A stretch of DNA of 64,000 nucleotides from assembly GCA_937915145.1 (NCBI GenBank), contig CALDNT010000300.1, positions 1 to 64,000 on the forward strand, in the 5' to 3' direction. Every line of letters starts with the position of its first letter. Position 1 is the first letter of the stretch. This DNA comes from an uncultured Reyranella sp. (GTDB lineage Bacteria; Pseudomonadota; Alphaproteobacteria; Reyranellales; Reyranellaceae). Below are positions 27,646 through 35,529 of this stretch, in pieces. Position numbers and translations under genes: made by a program. Under the pieces are notes generated by a model. That model was given only the letters and a program-made list of their open reading frames with translations. It was not told where the DNA came from and made no database searches.

Positions 27646-30600
27646 TCAGGCGACCATCCGGTCGGCTTCCTTAAGGTTGACCGAGACAAGCTGCGAAACA
27701 CCCTGCTCCGACATCGTGACGCCGTAGAGCCGGTCCATGCGCGCCATGGTGACACGATGGTGGGTGATGATCAGGAATCGCGTGTCGGTGCGACCGGCGA
27801 TGTCCTGCACCAGGGCACAGAAGCGCTCCACGTTGAGATCGTCGAGCGGCGCGTCCACCTCGTCCAGCACGCAGATCGGCGCCGGGTTGGTCATGAATAC
27901 CGCGAACAACAAGGACAGCGCCGTCAGGGCCTGCTCGCCGCCCGACAGCAGCGACATCACCTGTAGCTTCTTGCCCGGCGGGCTGGCGTGGATCTCCAGG
28001 CCAGCCTCGAGCGGATCCTCCGACTCGGTCAGCCTGAGTTCAGCCTTGCCGCCGCCGAACAGCTTGGTGAACAGCTGCTGGAAGTGGCCGCTCACCTGCT
28101 CGAAGGCGACGACGAAACGCTCGCGGCCTTCGCGGTTGAGGCTCTGGATGCCTTGACGCAACCGGCCGATGGCGGCGACCAGGTCGTCGCGCTCGGAAGT
28201 CATGCCGGTGATCTGCTGTTCCAGTTCGTCGGCTTCCTCCTCGGCCCGCAGATTGACCGCGCCCATGGTCTCGCGCTCGTGGACCAGGCGCTCGAGCCGG
28301 TGTTCGGCCTTGTCGATCTCCGGCAGCTCGTCGAGCGACTGGACTTCGGCCAGCGCCAGCACGCCGTCGGGCTCGCACCGCAACCGTTCGGCGATGCGCT
28401 CGACAATGGCCTCGCGGTCCTTGGTCGCCTGCTCGACCTGACCCTCGCGCCGCACCCGGCTTTCGCGGGCACCCGCCAGTTCACCTTCGGCCTGGCGCAA
28501 CGCCTTGTCGGCCTCGCCGAGCCGGGTTTCACCCACGGCCAGCCGGTCGGCCGCTTGCTGACGGTTGACCTCGGCCTTGGCGATCTCCTCACCAAGGGTC
28601 AGCCGGTTGGCCTCGATCTCGGCGGGCTTGGCTTCCAGTTCGGCGATTGCCGCCGCGATCTGCTCGCGACGGGCATCGAGCTCGACGATCTGTCCGTCGG
28701 CATCGCTGAGACGCGTGCTCCAGCCGGCGTGATCCTGGGCGATCTGGCCGAGGCGCTCGACCCGCATCGCTGCTTCACGGGCAAGTCGGTCGCAGGTTCC
28801 CTCGGCATCGACCAGCGCGGCGCGCAGTTCGGCGATGGAAACGCGCAGGGTGCCGGCGGCAACCCGGTCGGCCTGGGTGTCGGAGATCGCCGACAGTCGG
28901 GCCTCGCGGAAGGTCCGGCGCATCTCGGCGTCGGCGATGTCGCCCGCGATCTCGACCCGCGTCCGTTCAATGCCGGCAAGCCGTGTACGAAGCTGGTCGG
29001 TGCGGCGCGCCACCTCGCTATGACGGTCTCGCGCGGCGGTCGCGGCACGCTCGGCGCCAGCTATGGCGGTCTGGGCGGCCCGCTCGGCCGCCCGGGTCGC
29101 CTCGCCGGCGTCTTCGGTCTTGCGCCGCGCGGTCGCGGCCACGCCGCGTTCGTGCTGGCGGGCCTGTTCGACACAAGCCCGTTCGGCGTTGCGGGCGGCC
29201 GTCAGCCAACCGGCTTCAGCGTCGACCCGAGCCTGCTCGGCGGTCTGTTCGACCGCGACCGCATCGATCTGCAGACGGATTTCAGCGAGACGGTTGCGCT
29301 GGCTGAGCCGCACGGCGGCGGTTGACGGCGCGCCTGCCCGCATCGTGTAGCCGTCCCAGCGCCACACCGCGCCCTCGCGCGTGACAAGTTGCTGGCCTGG
29401 TTCGAGCGCGGCCTGCAACGCCTCGCCCGTGGCGTCGTCGGCAACGATGCCGATGAAGGCGATGCGGCGCGCCAGTTCGGGCAGGGCCTCGACATGAGCA
29501 CCAAGCGGGGTGGCCCCAGACGGCAACGCGGGCGCCACGACGAACGGCGCGAGCTGCAGCCAGTGGGCCGGCGCGCCCCGGTCGGACGAGGCTTCAAGGT
29601 CGTCACCGAACGCCGCGCCCAAGGCCTTCTCGAAGCCCGGCTCGACGGTCAATGCATCGAGCAACGGCGGCCACAACGAACCGGCCGCCGACTTCAGCGC
29701 CGCGGCGACGCCGGCCTCCTCGGCACGCAGCTTGGTCAGTCGCGCATTGGTCTTCTGCACGATTTCAACCGCTGCGGCATGGCTCGCCTCGGCGGCCTGG
29801 CGCTCGGCGGCGCGGGCGCGCTCCATGTCGATGCGCTCGGCCTCGGCCTTGGCCACCGCCAGACGCGCCGCGTCGGACTCGTAGCGCGCGGCCTCGCGCG
29901 CAGCCTCGATCGTCTCCTGGCCGTGGCGGCGCGCGCCGTCGAGGGACGCGCGGGCGGCCTCGAGGGCGGCCTCGACCTCCGGCAGTGCCGGCAGGCCCGC
30001 CAGCTCGGTTTCGATCTGGTTCTGCTGGACGACCACCTCGTCACGCCGGACCACGAGCCGGCGCAGGCGCTCCTGCAGTTCGGCGATCTCGCGGCCGACG
30101 CTCTGGCGCAGCGCCTCGTCGTCGGCAATCTGCCGGGTCAGGCGGTCGTGTTCGGTCTCGGCCGCGACAGTGTCGGCCTGGGCGACATCGCGCGCCTGCT
30201 GGGCAGCGGCGGCACGATCCTCTTCGCCCACCTGCTCCTGCTCGAGCCGGCTGCGCTGGCTGCCGAGATCGGCGGTCGCGGCTTCGGCGTCGCCCTTGCG
30301 GCCGCGCTCGCGGGCAAGGTCCGCATCAGCCTGCCGCAGGCGGGTCTCCGCGTCCTGCTGGGCCTGGGCGACCCGTTCGGCTTCGGCGGTCAGCGCATCG
30401 TGCGCCACGCGCAGGCGCTGGAGCGCCGCGGCCGCGGCGGCCTCGTCGTTGCGCAGCGGCGGCAGTGCGGTCGCGGCTTCGGCCTGGGCCGTCGTTGAAA
30501 GCCCGACCAGGCGCGTCAGATCGGTCACCTGGGCCTCGGCCTCGCGCAGGCGCTCGCCCGACTCTGCAAGTTCGCGCTCCGCCGTCGCGAGCTTCAGCGC

Positions 30601-31302
30601 CAGCACGGCGGCTTCGGCACGGCGGATATGGTCGGAAAGATTGCGGTAACGGCTGGCCTGGCGAGCCTGGCGCTTCAGTCCCTTGTGCTGCTCCTCCAGG
30701 GCCACCAGCACGTCCTGCACGCGCGCCAAATTCTGTTCGGCGGCCCGCAGACGCAGTTCGGCCTCGTGGCGGCGGGCATAGAGGCCGGTGATGCCGGCGG
30801 CCTCGTCAATGATGGAACGGCGATCAGCCGGCTTGGCATTGATGATCGTGCCGATACGGCCCTGACTCACCATAGCGGTCGAACGCGATCCGGTCGCGGC
30901 ATCGGCAAAGAGCGTCTGGACGTCGCGGGCACGGATCTCGCGACCGTTGACCGAATAGGCCGAGCCATGGCCGCGTTCGATGCGGCGCATGACGTCGAGC
31001 TGGTCGGTGTCGTTCACCATTGCCGGCGCGGTTCGGGTCTTGTTGTCGAGCGTCAGCATCACCTCGGCGATGTTGCGCGCCGGGCGCGTACCGGCACCGG
31101 CAAAGATGACATCCTCCATTTCGCTGCCGCGCATCTGCTTGGCCGACGTCTCCCCCATCACCCACTTCAGCGCCTCGACGAGGTTCGACTTGCCGCAGCC
31201 GTTGGGGCCGACGATGCCGGTCATGCCGGACTCGATGGCGAGCTCCGTCGGATCGACGAAGGACTTGAAGCCGGAGAGCCGGAGCTTGTCGAACTGGACC
31301 AT
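27646..31302 (-). CDS. smc: Chromosome segregation protein SMC
   Basis: The 1218-aa protein has Walker A at residues 32-39 (GPNGCGKS), two long coiled coils separated by a hinge near residues 520-650, and the C-terminal head with signature LLSGGEQALT (from residue 1118) and Walker B ICVLDEVDAPLDD. It should fold back into a V-shaped dimer and, with ScpA and ScpB (not in the window), extrude chromosome loops. The coil is rich in Ala, Glu, Arg and Gln. It starts 23 bp after a DsbA-like gene. Length and domain order are normal. Confidence 0.97.
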   Translation of the reverse strand: MVQFDKLRLSGFKSFVDPTELAIESGMTGIVGPNGCGKSNLVEALKWVMGETSAKQMRGSEMEDVIFAGAGTRPARNIAEVMLTLDNKTRTAPAMVNDTDQLDVMRRIERGHGSAYSVNGREIRARDVQTLFADAATGSRSTAMVSQGRIGTIINAKPADRRSIIDEAAGITGLYARRHEAELRLRAAEQNLARVQDVLVALEEQHKGLKRQARQASRYRNLSDHIRRAEAAVLALKLATAERELAESGERLREAEAQVTDLTRLVGLSTTAQAEAATALPPLRNDEAAAAAALQRLRVAHDALTAEAERVAQAQQDAETRLRQADADLARERGRKGDAEAATADLGSQRSRLEQEQVGEEDRAAAAQQARDVAQADTVAAETEHDRLTRQIADDEALRQSVGREIAELQERLRRLVVRRDEVVVQQNQIETELAGLPALPEVEAALEAARASLDGARRHGQETIEAAREAARYESDAARLAVAKAEAERIDMERARAAERQAAEASHAAAVEIVQKTNARLTKLRAEEAGVAAALKSAAGSLWPPLLDALTVEPGFEKALGAAFGDDLEASSDRGAPAHWLQLAPFVVAPALPSGATPLGAHVEALPELARRIAFIGIVADDATGEALQAALEPGQQLVTREGAVWRWDGYTMRAGAPSTAAVRLSQRNRLAEIRLQIDAVAVEQTAEQARVDAEAGWLTAARNAERACVEQARQHERGVAATARRKTEDAGEATRAAERAAQTAIAGAERAATAARDRHSEVARRTDQLRTRLAGIERTRVEIAGDIADAEMRRTFREARLSAISDTQADRVAAGTLRVSIAELRAALVDAEGTCDRLAREAAMRVERLGQIAQDHAGWSTRLSDADGQIVELDARREQIAAAIAELEAKPAEIEANRLTLGEEIAKAEVNRQQAADRLAVGETRLGEADKALRQAEGELAGARESRVRREGQVEQATKDREAIVERIAERLRCEPDGVLALAEVQSLDELPEIDKAEHRLERLVHERETMGAVNLRAEEEADELEQQITGMTSERDDLVAAIGRLRQGIQSLNREGRERFVVAFEQVSGHFQQLFTKLFGGGKAELRLTESEDPLEAGLEIHASPPGKKLQVMSLLSGGEQALTALSLLFAVFMTNPAPICVLDEVDAPLDDLNVERFCALVQDIAGRTDTRFLIITHHRVTMARMDRLYGVTMSEQGVSQLVSVNLKEADRMVA

Positions 31303-31324
31303 CTACACCACGCTTGCTGTTTGC

Positions 31325-31984
31325 TTACTTGACGAGTTTGCTGATTGCGCCGTCGAGGTCCTCGACCGAACGCGACCCGCGATAGAGCTGACCGCCGATG
31401 AACAGGGTGGGCGTCGCACTGACGCCGAGCGTCTCGCCGCTGCGATAGTCGGACAGTACGGCGTTGAGCATGGCGTCGTTGGCGAGGCAGGCCTTGATTT
31501 CGTTTTCACCGAGCCCGGCGATGCGCAGCGGCTTGCCCAGTTCGGCGATCGGATCGGCCGCCGTGGCCCAGGTCGGCTGGCCGCGGAAAATGATGTCGAG
31601 GACGGGAAAGAACCGGTCGTTGCCGGCGCACTCCGCGATCTGGGCCGCCTTGACCGCCACCTGGTCGAGCGGAAAATCGCGGTAGACGAGCTTCACCTTG
31701 CCGGTGTCGATCCACTTCTTCTTGATCTCGGGCAGGATCTGGATGTGGAAGTGCGCGCAGTGCGAACAGGTGAGCGAGGCATATTCGACGATCGTGACCG
31801 GCGCCTTGGGATCGCCCAGGACGTGATCCGTCGGCAGGACGGCCAAGAGGGCAGCCTTGTCCGGCGTTGCCGCCACGGCTACCGGCGCCGGGCCTGCCGC
31901 GGGCGGGCGGGTGCCGAAATAGACGCCAGCCACAATCGCGGCCACCGCCACGGTCCCGCCGGCGACGATCAAGATATTCCTCAT
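31325..31984 (-). CDS. DsbA family thiol-disulfide oxidoreductase
   Basis: The 219-aa protein has a membrane anchor or signal (RNILIVAGGTVAVAAIVAGVY), then the thioredoxin fold with a CSHC active site (Cys73 and Cys76 in YASLTCSHCAHFH). A cis-Pro region is seen in SATPTLFIGGQLYRG. It should introduce or shuffle disulfides in the periplasm. The start at 31984 (MRNILIV) is better than the upstream one at 32020. It is a paralogue of the C-terminal domain of the adjacent DciA-DsbA fusion, and both sit just upstream of smc. Confidence 0.88.
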   Translation of the reverse strand: MRNILIVAGGTVAVAAIVAGVYFGTRPPAAGPAPVAVAATPDKAALLAVLPTDHVLGDPKAPVTIVEYASLTCSHCAHFHIQILPEIKKKWIDTGKVKLVYRDFPLDQVAVKAAQIAECAGNDRFFPVLDIIFRGQPTWATAADPIAELGKPLRIAGLGENEIKACLANDAMLNAVLSDYRSGETLGVSATPTLFIGGQLYRGSRSVEDLDGAISKLVK

Positions 31985-32038
31985 TCCGTCTTCCTCTCCA
32001 CTACATCTTGGGAATTTCACCTGTGGGGAGTCAAACGA

Positions 32039-33154
32039 TTACCGTCCCACCTGGCGTAAAATTGCGGCGATCGCGTCGATCCCCCCCGGATTCCCGTAAA
32101 ATTCCTCGTTGATGAACAAGGTGGGCGTGAAAGTGACGCGGAGCGCCTGGCCGGACTGCACATCGGCCACGACTTTGTCCAAAGCGCGGTCGTCGGCGAA
32201 GCAGGTCTGGGCCGACGCCGGCGTCACGCCCTGGGGCGCCAGGACCTTGACCATCTCAACTTCCGGATCGCCCGCGGTCAGCCATTCGACCTGGCCGCGA
32301 AACAGCGCCTCGGTCGTGGCATAGAACCTATCCGGGGGGACACATTCGGACAGAAGTGCGGCGCGGGTGGCCACCTGATCCGAAGGAAAGTGACGGTGGA
32401 TCAGGCGCAGGCGGCCGGTGTCGATCCATTCCTTTCGCAGTGTCGGCAGGACGGCGATGTAGAAATTGGCGCAGTGCGGACAGGTGAACGAGGCGTAGTC
32501 GATCAAGGTGTTGGGGGCGTCGACCTTGCCCAGGATGTGATCGCCGGGAAGCGCGGTGAGCAGCTTGCTGCGTGACGGATCCTGGGCCCGGACGTCGTCG
32601 GCGACGAACAGCGCGCCCAGCGCCGCCACGAGAACGCCGCGCCGCTTCAGCGATACGCGAGCCCCCAGCCGCGCCAGGGCCGCCCTGAGTTCAGGATCCT
32701 TCACCGCGGCAGCACGGGTCGCGACCTCGGCCACTACCCGAGGATCCGGCTTGGCAATCGGCGGCGGGCCGGGCGGCGGGCGGACGATGGCGCCCTGCAC
32801 CAGGCGAATGTCGTCGATCATCCGGTGTCCGAAATAGGCGTTCACGCGTTCCACGAGTTGGCCGCTCCTGTGCTGGATTTCCAGAGCGGCAGCACCCGAG
32901 ACGCGCAGCCGAAGCGCCTGTCCGGCGCCATGGCCGCCGGCCTGGACGCTACGCGCACCCCGGCTGGCCAGCAGGGCGTCGGGGTGGGTCGTGCGGGCAA
33001 GCTCGGGGCCGACGATGGCCGACCACTCGGCGCGCAGACGCGCGATCGACGCGCCCTTGCCCGCTCCTTTGCCCGCCTTGGCGCGCCCCTGGACGATGCC
33101 GGACGTGAGCCGCTGGGCAAGACCGCCGATGGCACGGAAGCCGTTTTCCCGCAT
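32039..33154 (-). CDS. DciA (DUF721) - DsbA fusion protein
   Basis: One continuous 371-aa reading frame joins two normally separate genes. Residues 1-160 resemble DciA/DUF721 (NGFRAIGGLAQRLTSG, RAEWSAIVGPELARTTHP, RLRVSGAAALEIQHRSGQL), which in many bacteria loads the replicative helicase. Residues from about 195 form a DsbA thioredoxin fold with a CPHC active site (Cys225 and Cys228). Between them, residues 168-191 read like a signal peptide (SLKRRGVLVAALGALFVADD). The codon where a DsbA start would be expected is GTA (32654-32656), not ATG or GTG. The start at 33154 has AAAGGG upstream. See the finding on this fusion. Confidence 0.8.
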   Translation of the reverse strand: MRENGFRAIGGLAQRLTSGIVQGRAKAGKGAGKGASIARLRAEWSAIVGPELARTTHPDALLASRGARSVQAGGHGAGQALRLRVSGAAALEIQHRSGQLVERVNAYFGHRMIDDIRLVQGAIVRPPPGPPPIAKPDPRVVAEVATRAAAVKDPELRAALARLGARVSLKRRGVLVAALGALFVADDVRAQDPSRSKLLTALPGDHILGKVDAPNTLIDYASFTCPHCANFYIAVLPTLRKEWIDTGRLRLIHRHFPSDQVATRAALLSECVPPDRFYATTEALFRGQVEWLTAGDPEVEMVKVLAPQGVTPASAQTCFADDRALDKVVADVQSGQALRVTFTPTLFINEEFYGNPGGIDAIAAILRQVGR

Positions 33155-33212
33155 GGACCCTTTCAAACCCTGTGCCTGATGGCAGGCCCAATGGTACGTG
33201 AGGGGCCCTTAC

Positions 33213-34280
33213 ATGACCATGACCCACGCCCCCGATCACGCCGGCCGCCTGCTCGCCTGGTACGACAGGCATCGTCGCGCCCTGCCGTGGCGCGCACCTG
33301 CCGGAGCGCGCACCGAACCCTATCGCGTCTGGCTGTCGGAGATCATGCTGCAGCAGACGACGGTGGCCACGGTCGGCGACTATTACCGACGTTTCGTCGA
33401 ACGCTGGCCCACCGTCGAGGCGCTGGCCACCGCCCCGCTCGACGATGTGCTCTCGGCCTGGGCGGGCCTCGGCTACTACGCCCGCGCCCGCAATCTCCAT
33501 GCCTGTGCCCAAGCCGTGGCCGACCGGCACGGCGGACGCTTTCCCGAGGACGAGGTGGGCTTGCGCGCCCTGCCCGGCATCGGGCCCTACACCGCCGCCG
33601 CCATCCGGGCCATCGCCTTCGACCACAAGGCCTCGGCGGTCGACGGTAACGTCGAGCGCGTGATCGCCCGCCTGCAGGCGATCGAAACGCCGCTGCCCGA
33701 TGCCAAGATCGAGCTTCACCTGCGCGCCGCCGAGTTGGTGCCGGCCCGGCGTGCCGGCGACTACGCCCAGGCGATGATGGATCTCGGCGCCACCGTGTGC
33801 ACACCGCGCAGCCCGCGGTGCGTGATCTGCCCACTGGTCAACCGCTGCCGCGGCCGCAAGCGCGGCATCGCCGAGAGCCTGCCGCGTCGCCGGCCCAAGG
33901 CCGCGAAGCCGACCCGCCGCGGCCTCGCCTTCGTGCTGGCGCGCAAGGACGGCGCCATCCTGCTGCGCAAGCGACCGCCCAGGGGCCTGCTGGGCGGCAT
34001 GGACGAGGTGCCGTCGAGCCCCTGGCGCGAGGGCAAGTTCACCGCCGCCGATGCACTCGACTTGGCACCAGTGCCGGCCCGCTGGACGCTCCTCGACGGG
34101 CTGGTGCGCCACACTTTTACGCACTTCCACCTCGAACTCGCCGTGGCCCGGGCGACCGCCACCACCGGCCGGCTGGCCCAACTGGCACCGGGGACGGTGT
34201 GGTGCACCCTCGACCGCCTCACCGAGCGCGCCCTGCCCACCGTGATGCGCAAAGTCATCGCCAAGGCCACCCTTTCCTGA
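33213..34280 (+). CDS. mutY: A/G-specific adenine glycosylase MutY
   Basis: The 355-aa enzyme removes adenine mispaired with 8-oxoguanine. Seen are LSEIMLQQTTVATVGDYYRR, the helix-hairpin-helix ALPGIGPYTAAAIRAIAFD, the catalytic Asp in SAVDGNVERV and the [4Fe-4S] cysteines in CTPRSPRCVICPLVNRC (C-X6-C-X2-C-X5-C). The C-terminal half, from about residue 235, is the NUDIX-like 8-oxoG recognition domain (GAILLRKRPPRGLLGGMDEV). The start at 33213 has GAGGGG 8 nt upstream; a GTG at 33198 would be longer. It diverges from the DciA-DsbA gene. Confidence 0.95.
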   Translation: MTMTHAPDHAGRLLAWYDRHRRALPWRAPAGARTEPYRVWLSEIMLQQTTVATVGDYYRRFVERWPTVEALATAPLDDVLSAWAGLGYYARARNLHACAQAVADRHGGRFPEDEVGLRALPGIGPYTAAAIRAIAFDHKASAVDGNVERVIARLQAIETPLPDAKIELHLRAAELVPARRAGDYAQAMMDLGATVCTPRSPRCVICPLVNRCRGRKRGIAESLPRRRPKAAKPTRRGLAFVLARKDGAILLRKRPPRGLLGGMDEVPSSPWREGKFTAADALDLAPVPARWTLLDGLVRHTFTHFHLELAVARATATTGRLAQLAPGTVWCTLDRLTERALPTVMRKVIAKATLS

Positions 34281-34476
34281 GTCAAAAAGGGTCATATTCT
34301 GGCACACCTCGTTGTGCCACGCGTTGTCCAGCCGCCTGTGCCACGAACCCGGGTCAAGCCCTTGATCCGGCTGCTCAATCGCCCCCTGATTAACTGCGCC
34401 ACCAAGCCCGGCCCGGCGCCGTCATGAGTGTCTGATAACTTCCCTCGAGCGTGGACCATTTCGTGGACCATAAAAA

Positions 34477-34502
34477 ACGCCCGGAAGCAGAGCCCCGGGC
34501 GT
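34477..34502 (+). terminator. Factor-independent terminator, mutY side
   Basis: ACGCCCGG and CCGGGCGT form an 8-bp perfect stem with a 10-nt loop. It is preceded by AAAAAA and followed by the weak T-run CTTT, so it may work in both directions. It is 196 bp downstream of the mutY stop. Confidence 0.6.
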
Positions 34503-34511
34503 CTTTGGGAC

Positions 34512-34546
34512 GGCGTCGGACGCCGCCCATCTTAGGAAAAATCCTA
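34512..34546. other. Two further hairpins in the row
   Basis: GGCGT-CGG-ACGCC (34512-34524) and TAGGA-AAAA-TCCTA (34533-34546) each form a short perfect stem. With the hairpins on either side they make four stem-loops in about 105 bp. Confidence 0.5.
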
Positions 34547-34557
34547 GCCGAAACCTG

Positions 34558-34582
34558 CGGATTCTGCAAATTGCAGAATCCG
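34558..34582 (-). terminator. Perfect 12-bp hairpin after the small gene
   Basis: CGGATTCTGCAA and TTGCAGAATCCG are exact complements around a single A. It lies 4 bp beyond the stop codon of the small minus-strand gene at 34587. No T-run follows directly, but a second hairpin with a TTTTT loop lies just past it. This could be a terminator pair or a protein-binding palindrome. Confidence 0.55.
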
Positions 34583-34586
34583 CCAT

Positions 34587-34769
34587 CTAGATCAGATTGG
34601 GCTTCGGCAGACTCGTGGGAAGGATCTCGATCACCGAGTAGCCGTCCCGCTCGAGCGAGATCGCCTGAAGCTGGGCTTCCTTGAGGGTCGAATAGGCGAT
34701 GCCGATACGTCGGCCACCCTTGGGCTTCTCCACCCAGACCATGTGCTTGCCGTTTGTGCTGTTTGTCAT
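34587..34769 (-). CDS. Small conserved hypothetical protein (paralogue of 2069-2263)
   Basis: I do not recognise this 60-aa protein. Its core (KHMVWVEKPKGGRRIGIAYS, TLKEAQLQAISLERDGYSV, IEILP) aligns with the 64-aa protein at 2069-2263, including the VW-E-P-G-R pattern, the EA-containing helix and the final beta strand. The predicted fold is a small strand-turn-strand-helix-strand domain without signal peptide. It stands alone, with a hairpin terminator just downstream. Confidence 0.65.
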   Translation of the reverse strand: MTNSTNGKHMVWVEKPKGGRRIGIAYSTLKEAQLQAISLERDGYSVIEILPTSLPKPNLI

Positions 34770-34856
34770 GGCGGACCCTATACAGACATTCGCCGCCTTA
34801 GGCGAATGATGCCTGAAGGCCCGCCCCAGCCACGACGGTAACGTCTGGGATCAAGG

Positions 34857-35294
34857 TTATAGGACGAGCGGCTTGTACTGCGCCACCGCGGCCGGATCGC
34901 GCTTCCAGGCGTCGGACTGGTCGACATACAGCTCGACCCGGTTGCCGTCGGGATCGGCCATGTAGAGCGACTTGCTGACGCCATGATCGGCGGCGCCACA
35001 GGCGATGCCGGCGCGATCGAGTTCGGCCTTGGCCTGCTTCAGGGCCTCGAGCGCGTCGCCGATCTTGAACGCGACATGCGAAAGGCCGACGCCGTTGCGA
35101 TCCGCATCAGGTGCATCCTTGCCAACTTCGAGCACCGCGAAATCGTGATGGGTGCCGCCCAAGGCGAAGAACGTCATCTTCAGACTGTCGGAGCGGGTGG
35201 CTACCGGCAGACCCAGCACACCGGCATAAAAGGCCTCCGCTCTGGCCCGGTCGCGTACCTTGATGACAACATGACCCAGGGACTGAATTTTCAT
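34857..35294 (-). CDS. VOC family protein (glyoxalase/dioxygenase superfamily)
   Basis: The 145-aa protein has two VOC modules, the first at SLGHVVIKVRDRARAEAFYA with VLGLPVATR, the second at NGVGLSHVAFKIGDALEALK, ending in YMADPDGNRVELYVD. Metal ligands are likely His in LGHVVIKV, His in LSHVAF and Glu in NRVELYV. It could be a glyoxalase, a fosfomycin-resistance-type protein or a dioxygenase. It shares a 235-bp upstream region with the divergent GMC oxidoreductase; that region contains a perfect palindrome (35374-35394). Confidence 0.8.
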   Translation of the reverse strand: MKIQSLGHVVIKVRDRARAEAFYAGVLGLPVATRSDSLKMTFFALGGTHHDFAVLEVGKDAPDADRNGVGLSHVAFKIGDALEALKQAKAELDRAGIACGAADHGVSKSLYMADPDGNRVELYVDQSDAWKRDPAAVAQYKPLVL

Positions 35295-35373
35295 CGCCTC
35301 GCCCTCCGTCTCCGGACTTCGACCTGATGGCCGGGTCGCTCCGCCTGCATCTTTGTAGCAGCCTACTCATCAT

Positions 35374-35394
35374 AGTTGCGAATAATTCGCAACT
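35374..35394. promoter_or_regulatory. Perfect palindrome, likely operator
   Basis: AGTTGCGAA and TTCGCAACT form a perfect 9-bp inverted repeat around TAA. It lies in the divergent promoter region between the VOC gene (start 35294) and the GMC oxidoreductase (start 35530), which is AT-richer than the surroundings. The form resembles operators of small dimeric repressors such as MarR or TetR types, but no regulator gene is adjacent. Confidence 0.6.
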
Positions 35395-35529
35395 GTGCGG
35401 CGTCGGTGGCGGGAGTCCCAACGAGCGCGCCTGGCTTCGCGGATCGGGAGTGAAGACGGGCCCGGGTTCGGGTCCGCCGCCGCGTGGCATCCTCCGTCTC
35501 CACGCCTACAATGAGTCCATCGGGGAAGC

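Larger units (their letters stand above)
34281..34586. other. Intergenic stretch with a row of hairpins
   Basis: No gene is seen. The right half is an unusual row of four hairpins at 34477-34582, described in the separate entries. A 9-nt direct repeat, GTGGACCAT, occurs twice at 34451-34459 and 34463-34471, but no integrase or other sign of an attachment site is present. Confidence 0.6.

Noticed and set aside
27988-29325. Plus-strand frame of about 445 codons opposite smc
   Set aside because: It is antisense to the SMC coiled coil, whose repetitive composition makes open frames likely by chance.
34451-34471. GTGGACCAT direct repeat as a phage or island attachment site
   Set aside because: No tRNA, integrase or other island gene is nearby and the repeat is only 9 nt.
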